From positions 23,730,022 through 23,794,021 of the forward strand of contig OY756967.1 in NCBI GenBank assembly GCA_963580455.1: a DNA stretch of 64,000 nt, in the 5' to 3' direction. A program made the position numbers and the translations under genes. Origin of the DNA: Euonymus europaeus. Its lineage: Eukaryota > Streptophyta > Magnoliopsida > Celastrales > Celastraceae. This document shows, piece by piece, positions 37,437-52,248 of this stretch (positions are counted from its first letter, which is position 1; each line of letters begins with the position of its first letter). The notes under the pieces are model-generated. The model ran no database searches and was not told where the DNA came from. It saw only the letters and a list, made by a program, of their open reading frames with translations.

Positions 37437-38959
37437 TTATTGTATATAACCAATTAGCTACAAAGTTAATTCGAGCATGTATTTATAATATTGAAGGAAA
37501 TTAAATGACTTTAATTTCATGCTGAAAATGGGGTTTTCCATTATTTACTCTTTTCATAATACGGTGTCGTTTTGGTAGTTGTGATATCTTGGATGGTACT
37601 GCAAATGCATGCTAAATGTAAATGAATTGAAAGGAGCTCCATGCAGAAACTTGTCTTGCATCCATGTACTATAAACAATGGTATAATAATTATGGTTATC
37701 ATATAAATACTAGCAGGCTAATTGGAATTAATCACTTGAAGATCATGATACTAATGACAACTCCTCTATATCTTTAAAGCTTTACAAGAAAAACTTCAAA
37801 TAGATTAAGATTTGCTATAAATAATAAAGACTGGGTATTAGTGATACATAATTACTATACTATTATATATTCTACATGCTGCATATATGTCTAAAAAATT
37901 CTGATATAAAATCAAGTAAATTTGGAAAACAAACATGTTAATTGTTAGAAATGTAGATATCCTTGTATGGATAAGTATAAGGTGATAGTCAATCGTGTGA
38001 TTTATAATTTTGAGAATAACTTTTTTCAACTATATATTTTGAAGGACTAAATTATATGGACTTTTAGATCCCAAGTCGACAATACCTCTACATGTGAATT
38101 GGAACAAACTCTCATCTACTCCTACTTCTCACATCCTTCTTCAAATGTTACCATTACACAATGCAAATTAATGAACCATTTCTCTTCCCAAACGTACAGT
38201 AATTAAAAGGTGCATGCCAAATATTTCTGTAATATTTTCCATATCATATCCTTCAAAACTACATGCAAGAGATATTGTTTCCATACAATGAATATTGACC
38301 TATAACACATTATGCACAGTGTTAATTAATACTGAAATTAATGTATATTTGATGAGCAACCAAAAATTCCACAAATTAATGTCTCTTATATAAGAGAGCA
38401 GGTGGAAATAAATCACACCATGATGATTTCAAGTAGTTAAACGATAATTATATACTTAAGGTGCAAACGTTTTTCAATTTTTTGCCAGAAACTACAGAAA
38501 ACACACGTGTATATATATATATGTATATATATAGGCAACCATAGCTTAATTAAGCTTAACTAACTTCTCTTTTAGTCTCATTATAGGGTTTGCATTATAC
38601 GTACACATATCACTAGTATATATCTTATCATACAGACCCTCAGTTTGAAGTTATGGGGTTAATTAATAAACTACATCTTTCTTGCAGTCTATATATTCTT
38701 CTGCAAGGCATATGAGCAACACACAGATTAAGACTAGGAAGTGCACATATAGTTTGAACACCGTCTGTCTATATATATACACATAGTTAGCGTACCCTAA
38801 AAATTTACATAGTGAGAGATTGAATACATATATCCAACAATAATATGGATGTATAATAGCAATAGAACAAATTAATCAAGCACTGATATTAGAGTTCATT
38901 CAAAATGATCAAAGATTAATTAGGAAAAGAAAAGGTCGCTTAATTTATCGAGAATGAAT
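37437..38959. other. Intergenic, AT-rich
   Basis: The DUF604 3' UTR, then AT-rich DNA with (TA)n near 38510-38531. The right end is the 3' UTR of the zinc finger gene. No gene seen. Confidence 0.5.
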
Positions 38960-39553
38960 TCAAAAGAACTTTCTGATACCAGTACCCGTACTCGTTTCCG
39001 TTCCCGTTCCCGTTGTTGATGAATCTTGAGCAGGAGGATTGGGGTGAGGGCCCAGCCTAAGCTCAAGGTCTAACTCGGAACTTTGCGAATCCTTGTCATG
39101 TACTTCACTAGTGTTTGTCTTATCTTGTCCATGACTACTTGATGGTTCGGGGACAAAGGAAGGCATATTTAGGAATTGTTGTGTGGTGGACTCATCATCA
39201 TCAGTTGCATCGCCACCGCCAAGATTAATCCAAGGCCACCTGATCATTTGGCTAATTCTATCTTCACCGTAGTACTTATCGACTGACGCTGACGATGAAG
39301 ATTGCTTCATCTTGGCTTTGTCTCTACGGTGAATGTTCATGTGTCCTCCGAGAGCCTGCGCATTTGAGAAACCTCTCTTGCAAAAAGTGCAGTCATACGA
39401 CCTAACAATAACAACTCGACTTGCACCTCCACCTCCACATCCACCTCCGCCCGTACTTGTTTGATCATGATCTGATGATGACGACGAAGAAGAAGTGATC
39501 ACTACTTGCTGCTTCGAATCTTTTGATAGGTTTACTGTCTGATCATTCTCCAT
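38960..39553 (-). CDS. Single-C2H2 zinc finger repressor, TAC1/SUPERMAN-like
   Basis: A single exon of 197 aa starting [12 protein letters not shown]. The frame is open further upstream but only from a GTG; the ATG at 39553 is used. Poly-Ser and poly-Gly runs precede one plant-type zinc finger at about 53-76 ([20 protein letters not shown], then NIHRR; Cys55, Cys58, His71, His75) with the diagnostic QALGGH. A C-terminal EAR repression motif, LDLELRLGP, lies near residue 170. The end is a [11 protein letters not shown] repeat. SUPERMAN-family proteins recruit TOPLESS through EAR and control organ development; TAC1 raises telomerase activity and LATE/ZFP members act on flowering and trichomes. 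The exact subgroup is not certain. A (TC)n tract lies in its leader. Confidence 0.9.
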   Translation of the reverse strand: MENDQTVNLSKDSKQQVVITSSSSSSSDHDQTSTGGGGCGGGGASRVVIVRSYDCTFCKRGFSNAQALGGHMNIHRRDKAKMKQSSSSASVDKYYGEDRISQMIRWPWINLGGGDATDDDESTTQQFLNMPSFVPEPSSSHGQDKTNTSEVHDKDSQSSELDLELRLGPHPNPPAQDSSTTGTGTETSTGTGIRKFF

Positions 39554-39594
39554 TAATGAGATCGATAGTACTAACAACAGCACAATGTCCGATC

Positions 39595-39598
<4 letters not shown>

Positions 39599-39633
<35 letters not shown>
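39599..39633. repeat. (AG)n microsatellite, 35 bp
   Basis: A pure dinucleotide run. On the sense strand of the zinc finger gene it is (CT)n about 45 bp before the ATG, in the probable 5' UTR. Confidence 0.95.
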
Positions 39634-39636
<3 letters not shown>

Positions 39637-40318
39637 GTCAACTGGCTGGTAGTGAATAGGTTTTATAGAGGTACCAAACAAAGGGCCTGCATCCTTGTAG
39701 ACATACACATATGACAAAATTAATGACTTTTATATATGGTTATATATATACATATATTTTCTAACATTAATTTACTTTGGTAAGTCATAGAGGTTGATTG
39801 AAAATAGCAGTTTACATGTCCATTTTTAATCAATATCAAAGTAATTAACTATAATTAACTTAATATTCATCTTAATTATCACGTTAAAACTTAAAAGTAC
39901 AGCATGCTATGTTTTATTTATCACGGGTCACTAATAATAATGGAAATAATTATTTGTCCTTATTATATTGGAGAACGTTAATTTGTGCTAGGGCTAGCAT
40001 AGCATCATTAAGTTTATACTTAGCGGATTCCTTCTTTGGGTTACATGTCATGAATTTAAATTATCTAAAAAAACAAGTTTTAATATTTTATTATATCTCC
40101 AAATTAAATGGTCACAGTAGCACAATTTCCTCAAGCAGCGCATTATGAGTAGTAATCATTCATTAATTGCCTTAATCCTTGCCTAAATTAAGTCTCAAAT
40201 ATTGGCTTGCAGCATTTCTTTATTCGGCCGACTTGGTAGCCCAGCCAAGCCAGTTCGCTTCAAGCTGGCACTGGCAACTTCTTACTCTACTCACCCGCTC
40301 ACCATCCCCGGTATATGC

Positions 40319-40324
40319 CACGTG
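40319..40324. promoter_or_regulatory. G-box CACGTG upstream of SDR gene
   Basis: GCCACGTGGA context, about 200 bp before the SDR ATG. Possible bZIP/bHLH site; function inferred. Confidence 0.45.
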
Positions 40325-40525
40325 GAAGCTGATACTGACCAAGTCACTCCCTAAAATAATATTCACAGCCCATGGATTACCCATAAGGGCCGTCGTTAGG
40401 GTAAAGTCCCTGTGCAAGATGGAAATGGGCCTTTTGGCCCATAAGCCTTCCTAAAAGTTGCGAGTACCACCATTTGAAAGTGTTCCCTCTGAACCGAGTA
40501 ACCGACACTCTCCTGAACCGCAGCA

Positions 40526-42582
<2,057 letters not shown>

Positions 42583-44765
42583 AAGGTTCAACTATGTTCC
42601 TCTCAATTTTGTACTCCTGTTCATCTTACTGTCTCTCACCCTGGGTGAGGATGAACGTTATGCTCTCAGGACATGAAGAATATATTTTAATGCGGATTCG
42701 CACTTCAAATCCTTGTAGTATGTTCATTGTTCAGTAAGCTGTAGATGTTCCCATGTTAGATCTTCTTGGATGAACAGTCTGACCAGGCAGGACGCTCAGA
42801 CATGATAAGATTTACTCTCCAATTGCAGGTATGCCATAACCACTTACACTTCTTCAAAGGTTTAGAGTTAGAATATAATTACCTCTGCACAAATGTGAAA
42901 GGTATTAATATTGCTGATGCTCTAGATCTCTTATGCCCCCCTTTTTATTTAGGGAAAAATGCACAGAGCACCCTCGAACTCTGCTCTTAGTGCACTTAGC
43001 CACCTCAACTATCAAATTCGGTACAGAACCCCTAAACTACTGTCTAGAAGCAAACAACCCTATGGAAACTTGGAACTTCAAATCTAACAGAACTTGATCA
43101 CGTGGGATCTAAGTGACCAATTAAAACCTAGTTAAAAAACAAAAATTAACTGGTGGCTAGCAGTTTGCACCACGCACGCCCGTCTTTCTTCCCTCTCCTA
43201 CTTGGCTCTTCATGGGCCTCACACTAAAAGTTTGCAACTACCATTGGAGCAAATTTGTACTGCCAAGCTAATAATGGGCCATGAGAGGTTCATGGGTGCG
43301 AAAAGTGTTTTTTTTTTAATAAGGGGGGAGAGAGTAAAACTTTAATTTAAGATTCAAAATTACATACAGTTAACACGTCAAAAGTTGCAACGAATTTCTG
43401 ATTGCTTCTTGAATTTTAATGTGTATTCATTTATTTGTAATTTCATTATCATCTGACATGATCGGGCCAATCTGGGCTTTATTTATTAGTCTAAGGCCTG
43501 AAACCAGTGACTCCCAAGGACTAACTAAAGGTGAATTTTTCATTATATAATTCCGTTCTTATTCAAAAGCTTTAGTTTAATATGATTAATCGACGTATTT
43601 GCAGGAGCATTGATCCAACTTGCGAAGAATTTGGCGTGCGAGTGGGCAAAAGACACATCACAACCAATGTTTCACTCCCTGGTTCATCAATAGAGAGTTT
43701 ACTAGTGTGTAAATCAGGACGGAGTTAGGATTTCATGTGAGGTTAGAGATAGACGGGGGCTGCCAAAAATTTTTTTAGGATTATTTATTGAAAAAATGCT
43801 TAATTTTATATTGATTATAGCAAAATCAAATTGACAAATAAAAAATAAAACTATGTAAAGATTCCTAGATTAATGTTATAGTGAATATGTTTTAGGCGGA
43901 TGATTTTTTTAGTATAAGAATCGGGAAATGAAATGAATTTATTTCTCTAGTTTATATTGTCGTTTCTCAAATATTTGTTACTTGTTATGATTCTTGTTAG
44001 TTTAAAATTTTATGATATCAAACCATTAAACTTCAAATTGACAAATAAAATTATAAAAGCTACAGCGGAACTGTTCTAGCAGTAGTTTTATTTACGTATT
44101 TTGATCGAATTTATGAATTGAATGATATTTTTTTTTTGCTCCAAACAAAAAGTAAATTAGATGTGAGAAAATATGAAAATTTTAGACTTTGAAAGTACAT
44201 TAGAAAGACTCCTTTTTTTAGATAAAAATTATATTGCTAAACTCTTTAACTCTTTAACATTTTTAAAAAAAAATAAAAAAATTAGCGGATCGTTGTAAAA
44301 CTTCAAGTTTTCGACATCTGATCTGACCCGACGGACCCGAGAAGGGACGCCTGATGGGAATCTGGATACTGACTAGTGACTCCAGTGAAGTCAACCCATC
44401 CCAAATGATAAGCCTGTGAAAAGATTTAATAAGGACCAGTCCAACCCAACATCAAAATAAAAAAAAAACTCCAATTCCAACACCATTCCCAATCTTCTAC
44501 TGCTAATGCAGCAGATTAGCCAAAGTGAGTCCAACCTTATTTGCTTTATTTATCCAGTTTAGATTCATATCCTGTATCTTTTTATATTTTGTTTTAGGTC
44601 TATCAGGAAGAGGTTAGCAACATAGAAGTCGTTTTTCTAATTCCAATTTTTCAACGCCAGTGGGGTCACATACAAGACGTTGCAGGGATGGAATCTCTCT
44701 GCGACGCCCTTAAATCAAGAACCCATTTTCTGATTTCGAGTTGCGGAAAACAAGTTGCACCATCA
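42583..44765. other. Intergenic with SDR exon remnant and repeat-like DNA
   Basis: The SDR 3' UTR, then from about 42950 a phrase (AAATGCACAGAGCACCC, TTAGCCACCTCAACTATC) of the kind seen in dispersed plant repeats. A decayed SDR exon lies at 43605-43713. AT-rich DNA follows to the end of SMO2. No intact gene apart from the SMO2 last exon beyond 44766. Confidence 0.55.
43605..43713 (+). pseudogene. Decayed duplicate of the SDR gene exon 4
   Basis: After a plausible acceptor (TATTTGCAG) the sequence reads [17 protein letters not shown], matching [17 protein letters not shown] of the intact gene 1.5 kb upstream at the same phase. It then loses frame: small deletions and an insertion break the part that corresponds to NIRTNVVSPWFI in relatives, and an in-frame TAG follows. 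Exons 1-3 and 5 are not recognisable nearby. It is closest to another SDR-type paralogue and not a recent copy of the intact gene, which has PWYIKTSMV here. Confidence 0.8.
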
Positions 44766-47700
44766 TCAAATTTGCTTGCTCCCATCTTCAACTCCACTAG
44801 TCTTCAAGGACTTCAACTTTCTGTAACCTTTATCAGTACCAAATATCCTGACAGAAAATAACAGAAAGCCACAAGACTTCTGTCAGCATGCAAAGAGTTT
44901 CTTTTGCTATCAAAGCATAATACAATATTCACCCTTTTAGTGAGAAAATGAAGCATGTAAATTGTTAGACAATAATGCAATGAGACTTCACATATGTAGA
45001 CAAAGTACCTTGTAAGATAAGCTAATCATAGTTTCTTAGCTATGGAGTGGGGGTTTGGAAAGATGGCTAATAAGGAGAAATGCTATATGGAGTTGGGGTA
45101 GACAGGTACCAGTGTGTCTAATATTGTATAGCAAAGGATAATAAGCTTTCTTATCCATACATTATTTATTTATTTTTTTGCGTAGGGGTCACTTCTAAAA
45201 AACTTAGATGTGCAAGTGTCAGCAGTCACCTTAGGACAATCAAAATGTAAGGGTTAAAGTTAAACAAAACTGGATTACTTGCAATTACTAATATTATAAA
45301 CTCATCTTTAACCTTCTTCTTTCTCTCATGCGATAGTATAACAGAAAAGACACTTGAGTCATCTTGTGCCCACCATAACGACCTTCCTCCACACACCTCC
45401 CCCCCTACCCCACTCCCTAGGCCAGTCCGTTGAGGGAAATGGCAAGTACAATGGAAAGTGAAAAGGATGAAAGGAGGAAAACAAACAAATTTATGGTGCT
45501 AAAATAACATGAATTGAATTTGAATTAAACAATTCCTTTTGTTCTAACAAAGAAATGTGCTAGGAATCAAGCAAATGTAACCCAAAAACTAACCAGTCCA
45601 TGTAAGTGAAAGTAGATGAGTAGTTGCCAGATTTGGTGTAGAGCAAACGATGATGATAATCATGAAAATCAGCGCTGGAAGATGGACAAAACAAATAAAT
45701 AAGGAGAAACTCATCAAAGTGAACGTAATTTATGCAAATAAAATAGATAAACACTCACCCTCCATAGACTGGTATAAAATTTGAGAGGCTCCATGGGAAG
45801 TGATAACCACAATGTGCCTCAACTGTCTCCAGGACCCTAAGTACCATCCATAGCCACAGAGTTATCAGATGGGGACCCGTTATGGCAGGGCCAATAATGG
45901 TCGCAAAGCCAAGGAACAGAATCTCGGCAGGATGAGCATATTCGGATGTAAGTCCAAATGGAGTAGCATATCTGGACATGCAATAAATACAACTAAAGCT
46001 CCATGCAAAACAGAATCACACATGACATCGCTCAGAAATTGAAACCAGTTACGCTCACTTACTCATGGTGGACGCTGTGAACATGCTTGTATAGCCATTT
46101 TGTGTGCAGAATACGATGGCCCCAGTAGAATACAAAGTCTTCCAGAATAAAATAGAATGTAATCTGTGATAAAACTATGTTCCTGCAGAACCGGAACCAG
46201 ACTCCTCTTAATGGTTCTTTAGAAGTATTTAAAAAGTGGGGGAAGAAAACCATTTGACCATTATAATATTGGCATGAAACGATATGGTTTCTAAATAGAA
46301 AATCTTAGTGCATAAAGAACCTGAAAAATACCAGGACGGCAATGGAAGACTGCTACGCATGCCCATGTATTTGAAGATGGGATATGAAAGTATCATGACA
46401 GGCAAATTGACACCGAAATGATACAACAGTAAGCGAGTGATACATTTTTCTTGAGCTGCAGGAACATTGTTTTTGGTCTGCAAAAGAACCAAAAGATAGT
46501 AGAGAAACTGAGAAAGGATAATGGCCAAAACTCGTTCATAAATTGTGCCTTGGAGTTGTTCATACACATAAAGGTTCACTTTCATTACCACAAAAACTGG
46601 CCCTGAGGGGAACATATAGCTCGTCCCAGGTGTACTAACTACTAACACAGAAGAAAAAAAAACACATTAATCATGAAATTTGTGCTATACATTTTCCTTT
46701 CCGCTCCTCCGGACTCCGGAGGATAGGGGAGTTTTTTAAAACCATACATAAAGCCCATGAGAAGAAAGTTGAAGCATCTTTCATTTCAAGGGCGTAGTGT
46801 TGATATTCAGATCTTTGTGCATCTACACATTAAACACAAGAACAATTTTTCAGGGATGCAATAATGGTATACCCAAAAATCTGTATCCAAATGAAGTGAA
46901 TACAAGTTCCCCAATGAGCAAGTCCATGAAAAATCTATAACTCTTACCACTAGTTAAATTTAACAAGGATGCGTTCAAAGGAGCCAAGCTAACTTATAAA
47001 TAAAAACTGCATGCAATAAGAACAAGCAGCCTCGGAATAATAATAAATAAATAAAACTCAGAATAATAAGCACATTAAAGAGAAGAAATTCCTTCTGCAT
47101 CCTGCTTCACAAATTATCAGCAAAACAAAATTCCTAAGAGAAGGGAAAAATTACAATTAAATATGATTAAAGTAGTAAATCAATGATAGTTCAAAACAAA
47201 AGAAAAAATAAAAGAGTTCAACCTGAATCTTGTACTTTCTCAGCCATCCTGCCCTTTCAAAAAATATAAATGGAAGTCCAGATAAGAAGAAGACACTCTC
47301 ATGAAGAAAGAAACTTCCCAGGCATGCCAATTGAAAGTCACTGAAATGTGTAGTTAGAAACTGCAAATGAATAGAGAAAGAATCAGAAAATAATAATATT
47401 TCTTGAAAAATAAAAAAGTTTGGATGGGCGTTGCCCAACCAAACTAGTTCCACAAATAGCTGCTTCTAAGCATAAATCATTAAACGATAAAAAATGCTTT
47501 AAGATATCGTACATAAAAAAAAGGGATATGAACCTGAATCCATAGCAAAACAAATCAATCAATCGAAATTAACATGCTTAGTACCAGCTTTCAGGTTTCT
47601 GTCCATAAACCCAACGACTATTCACTGACTTCAAGTAGAACTGAAGAGATCATCACTACACATTTCAAATTGACCCATAAAGCCCTACTGTCCTTTTTAA

Positions 47701-48685
47701 ACAATACAATCCAACCACAGCCATTTCCAGCCCAAAAACAACATCAATTTTCCACAAAGAGCTAAGACTTCCTCATTAGGTGTTAAAATTCTAGAATACA
47801 AGAAGTAAAGAGAGAAAAAATACCTTCCATCCCCCTCCCCCAACCATAAAAAAGGAAGAAGAAACAGGAAAGTGGCATGCATATAGATCGTATTTTAGCC
47901 TTGAAGCTAGATAACTAGTTTCTCAAATGCCAACATGAGAATTTGAGCGACCTAGTTAGTTGATTGAATAAATTATAATAATTGCCAAAATATTTTTCAT
48001 GCTTTTCCAAGCATTGGACTCAATATAATCCCTAGGTAAAAGTGGCATGGCATGGCACAAACGATGTGTTCATTGACTTGCATAAAAGGGCAGAATCCAG
48101 AAAATGAACATGCAAGATCTATTGAGCAACAGATCCCACAAAACATAAATAAATTGAAATGTTTAAAATCCTACTACTACAACCAATGCTTATATAATAT
48201 ATTATATATCTCAAATACCTTAAGACTATTTTAATCAACACGAATATTTATTACATATTCCATACAATTCACCAAAACTTGATGGACAGGCAACTAACAC
48301 ATAATCATTAGCCAAAATAATCACAGAGCAACCAATCAGAAACAATGTTTCACCACATATAGAGAAACAACTAAATAGACAGAGAATCAAGGTAATCCTT
48401 CACATCGCCACTTGCAAGGTAAGTTCAAATACTAATTCCGCGACAGTGTCACTATCACTCACTATCCTCGATAGAAATCAAACATCAGCATCAGAATCTG
48501 ACAAATAATAACCACAATAACAAATCTAGAAAAATAAACACACACGTCATAACCAGGAAATGATCAAATCTAACGTCAAAATGAAAAATTCGTGAAAGCC
48601 TAAAAAAAGTTCATTCAATTGTCGAAGGAGGGTGAAGTAGTAGCAGCAACCGTACCAGCCAACCAGATTCGATGACCGAAGCCAT
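44766..48685 (-). CDS. SMO2: Sterol 4-alpha-methyl oxidase 2 (SMO2)
   Basis: Seven exons (48685-48656, 47360-47223, 46477-46332, 46182-46063, 45971-45759, 45674-45594, 44847-44766) join in phase to 269 aa, the family's usual length. The start MASVIESGWL sits on a 30-bp first exon behind a 1.3-kb intron. Three diiron histidine clusters are present: HRILH, HSVHH and HDYHHR. Hydrophobic segments (ACLGSFFLHESVFFLSGLPF and others) make it an ER membrane protein. SMO2 enzymes, with cytochrome b5, remove the second C4 methyl of 24-ethylidenelophenol-type sterols in phytosterol synthesis. TKNNVPAAQEKCITRLLLYH and YATPFGLTSEYAHPAEILFL identify the SMO2 and not the SMO1 branch. The C-terminus GYRKLKSLKTSG... 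carries a short acidic/basic tail ending SKQI. Confidence 0.96.
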
Positions 48686-49157
48686 GGAAGGCTGTGACTT
48701 GAGCTCGATCTCAGGCAAACAATGTGATTATCCTAGTAAGGGAAAAGAGAGGAGAGTAAGAGGTGTGAGATCAATGGAGCAAAAACCAAAGAGCAGGGGA
48801 CGAGGCTGGCAGACTGTCGAGAGAATCGTGTAGGCCACAATTATGGGGTGAAGTATAAAATAGTCTAGTAAAATAATTCTACAAAAATAGTTCATCTTCT
48901 TATCAGTAGATTAAATGGTATAATCTTCATCATTGAAAAAAATACATATTTAAAATAAAATAAAATTACAATAAATATGTTATTGTACACTAAATACCAA
49001 GTTTGCCCCTAATTAATATTTTCGAGATATGTACTTGTTCAAGATATACGGTATCGTCTCTTATCTACCATTAGATTAAATATTATAATCTCCATCATTA
49101 AAAGAAATTGCTTAAATGTATATTTTGCCCCAATTAATAATTTGACGACGTTAATCT

Positions 49158-49560
49158 CACTACAAGAACTTCACTAATTATAGACATAATTTTTTGTCGG
49201 TAATCCTAAAAATCCATCGATAATATTGATTGCCGATCGGAAATTTCCATTGTTAAAACCGTCATAGGTAATCTAAATACCGATGGAAAAAATTTCGTTG
49301 GTAATTACCGATGGATTTTTTTCGTCAATAATCCGTCGGCCAAAAATTAAAAAAATTAAATTCCTTATCCGCCGGCCAAAAATTAAAAAAATTAAATTCC
49401 GTATCCGTCGACAAAAAATAAAAAATAAAATCCTCTTGTAATCTGTTGGCAAAAAAATAATTTCATTGGTAATCCGTCAGCAAAATAAAAATTCTATAAA
49501 TTATCCATCGACAAAAAAATAAAAAAATTATTTTCGTATAAAGTTTTTCGTTAGTAATAA
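49158..49560 (+). mobile_element. CACTA (En/Spm-like) transposon terminus with subterminal repeats
   Basis: CACTACAAGAA at 49158-49168 matches the canonical plant CACTA terminal inverted repeat. It is followed by many short subterminal motifs of the ATCCGTCGGC / CCGATGGA type in both orientations (49200-49560), a typical CACTA arrangement. No opposite end (TTCTTGTAGTG) was seen in the following 2.5 kb and no transposase, so this is a truncated or solo end. Confidence 0.7.
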
Positions 49561-50450
49561 GTTAAAACTTCATACCCATTTTTATCATAGTCTTCTCATA
49601 ATAAAATTTTGAAAAACAAATTAAAAATCAATTATAGATGTTGACCAAGTCAACATCCACGTGTCATTCAATAGAATGGATTGTACAACGTCCAGTCTTT
49701 TGCCTAGACTGGACGCTAGTAAAACCCACAATTTTTATGTGAGTAGTGGTTTTAGGATTTATTTAAAGGAGCGGTTATGATTAATTTTTAAGTGTTTTGT
49801 AAAATATTTAAATTATAATGTTTTTAAAATTTCTCAAAATTGATTAAATTAACACTATATTAATATTGCGGGACTTAATTTTTTTTTTAAAATCACTATT
49901 TTTAAAATATAAATAAATAATAACTTTAAAAATTCTTTATTTTCAACCATTCAAAAAAAATATCATTTTCAGTCATTTTCTTCTGGCAAGCGGAGCCTTA
50001 ATTATACAGTAGACACACACGAGGATTAGGCGACTAGCCGATTGGGCAATACTCATAAAGTAGCAGTGTAGGTGCCATATGGTAGAAGGGGCTAGACTAG
50101 GCTATGAGAGCTGCATAAGGCCCACAACTGTAGTTAACCTTACTTTATCGTGGCCTATGTGAGTTGTCTGGTCCGATTAAGGCCTACTATAGTTAGGCAT
50201 AATTGTAAGTAGATCTAATTTGTAAGAGTTATTAAGAATAAAGTTATTCATTTAAATTTAATTGCAATCAAATTTAATTATTAAGTTTTTTTAATTAATT
50301 TGACTTTTATTTTCTAGATTCATGGCAAGGTTGGAGATTTTCAAGAAAAGTACATATTAAATGAAGGAAATTTAATTTAGAAAAATATATTAATTTCTCT
50401 CTTTTAATTAATTATTTTATTGTCTTAATAAACATGTTGAGCATATACGA

Positions 50451-50650
50451 GTCCGTTAAAGTTTAGCTAATAAGTTATCATGAGACTTTAACACTTATTA
50501 TTTAGGTTACGACATAAAAATACGATACACGAGCCCGTTAGGATTTAGCTAATATGTTCCTCTAAGGTTTAACACTTATTGTTTAGGTTACAACGTGGAA
50601 ATACTCTACATGAGCTCGTTAAGATTTAGAAAATTTGTTCCCCTTAAATT
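50451..50650. repeat. 82-bp tandem repeat, about 2.5 copies
   Basis: GTCCGTTA / GCCCGTTA / GCTCGTTA phrases start at 50451, 50533 and 50614, each followed by related sequence (TTTAGCTAATA, then TTTAACACTTATT, then TTTAGGTTAC). Copies differ at several sites; the third is partial. Confidence 0.75.
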
Positions 50651-51624
50651 GCATATATACTAATTAAATTATTTTTGAAAAATAATATAATTAAAAAAGA
50701 ACAGTAAAAATTATCAATGATGATCTTGTTAGAGAGAGTTTTACGTGCTAAGTTCAAATAAATAATTTTTTCCAAATTAATCATGTATTTTGAAAGATAA
50801 AACGTTTTAAAATTTTATTTATCATAAAAAATTATAAAAATCATGGTGGATTAAACTAACCTCCAAATAAATTTTTGTGAATGAACTGACAAGTTACATC
50901 TTAATAAGTCCATAAGAGTGGTGCGGCCCGCAATTCTCCTCTCTAATAGTACCTACCCTTCACAAGGCCCACTATAGTTAAACCTTCTCTTATTCTTTTT
51001 TAATTTTATTTTAATTTTTATTAATGGTAAACAAATCAAGTTATAACTCAGTCAGTAATGTCTAAACGTGTAAAAGAGTCGCTGATTAAACTAGAGTTTT
51101 GACTCCATTTTGGTCAGCACTTTGATTGACCGAAACTCGATAAAAAATTAGTGACTCATTTATATAATATTTTGACTACTGATGAATTATAATGGGGCTC
51201 TACTGAGTGATCCAAAGTATAACATTTACATGTATTAACAAATCTCAACAACAGCATCATATTGTTACCCAGATCAAACTTTCACCAGACCCTTCATCCA
51301 ATTAGATTACAACGTACAAACAAACAATCATGCTCGCATCTGACGTTTGAGTTTGAGGTTGCGCAGGAAAATGAAATACCAACCGACCAGACCCTTCGTC
51401 TCAAATAACATCTAAATTATTTGTAGCAAATTCCAGATTTCTAACATGATTTTTTGAGATTTACCGATCGAGTGTTTACAAAGTGGCGACTGGCGACAGC
51501 TTGAAGGGCGTTTTCCCCTACCTCCCACTGACCCATATTTAGAAATGGACGTTTGACCAATTCATGGTTATCTACCTCCACCTTTATCTTAAATAATCAG
51601 TCCTAGCTCCTCTGGGCAGCCAAG

Positions 51625-51627
<3 letters not shown>

Positions 51628-51695
<68 letters not shown>
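51628..51695. repeat. (CT)n microsatellite, 68 bp
   Basis: A pure dinucleotide run ending 18 bp before the ATG of the small gene at 51714, so it is probably in its 5' UTR. Confidence 0.97.
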
Positions 51696-51697
<2 letters not shown>

Positions 51698-51713
51698 ACA
51701 CACTGACGAACAC

Positions 51714-51992
51714 ATGGAGGGTCTGATACCTTTCTTCTACAAAGTCATAATTCAGTACAGAGCTGCTGGGCAATCAACCATGGAAAGTTCCTGGCTTGAT
51801 GGATTACAGAACGCACCATATGTAAGACTTCCAGGCGATTCGGGACGCTTCAGTCCATCGATGTACCAACTTTCCGCCGTCGCTCATTCTACGACCTCCC
51901 ATGTCTTCGCAACTTCAGGGATCAAATCTCCTATTCGTCATCTTCCTACAACTCGGTACCAATTGTCGAGAGCGGATACTAAGCTTAACTGA
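51714..51992 (+). CDS. Small plant-specific protein of the MEGLIPF type
   Basis: A single frame of 92 aa starting MEGLIPFFYKVIIQYRAAG. The start resembles a plant family of short proteins opening MEGLIPF/MEGLIPMVYRAI that I recall from several genomes, function unknown. The middle has SSWLDGLQNAPYVRLPGDSG RF-type sequence and the end is Ser/Thr/Arg-rich. No signal peptide, membrane span or known domain. The start codon is set by the first ATG after the (CT)n leader. The next gene (minus) converges on it. Confidence 0.65.
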   Translation: MEGLIPFFYKVIIQYRAAGQSTMESSWLDGLQNAPYVRLPGDSGRFSPSMYQLSAVAHSTTSHVFATSGIKSPIRHLPTTRYQLSRADTKLN

Positions 51993-52248
51993 GTGAAAAA
52001 GAAAAAGAAAAGAGCAATATTTGACACGTAATGTTAATGTATCAATAACATCATTAAAAATTCCAAATACATGCATAAGTTTCATCAAACACACTCCATT
52101 ACATTAAACAGATCGATTTGCAGACCAGAGCTTTGCCAAGCATATGATCTTTCTCATCACACTTCCATCAATCAAATCAACAACAAAACAAAACAATAAT
52201 TGATCAGTTCCATTGATTTGCAATTGAGTAGTTAAAACATCATATGCA

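Larger units (their letters stand above)
39554..40525. other. Divergent intergenic region between zinc finger and SDR genes
   Basis: Holds a (GA)n microsatellite at 39599-39633, AT-rich middle sequence, and the SDR promoter with a G-box at 40319. The frames at 40179-40607 overlap the SDR leader and are not called. Confidence 0.5.
48686..51713. other. Intergenic, repeat-rich (3 kb)
   Basis: The SMO2 promoter at left. A loose duplicated AT-rich phrase occurs near 48895-49020 and 49055-49140. A CACTA-type end with subterminal repeats lies at 49158-49560 and an 82-bp tandem repeat at 50451-50650. The right end has a (CT)n tract just before a small gene. No other gene supported. Confidence 0.55.

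Noticed and set aside
47157..47453. 98-aa frame read straight through SMO2 exon 2
   Set aside because: Only 47360-47223 is coding; the flanks are intron.
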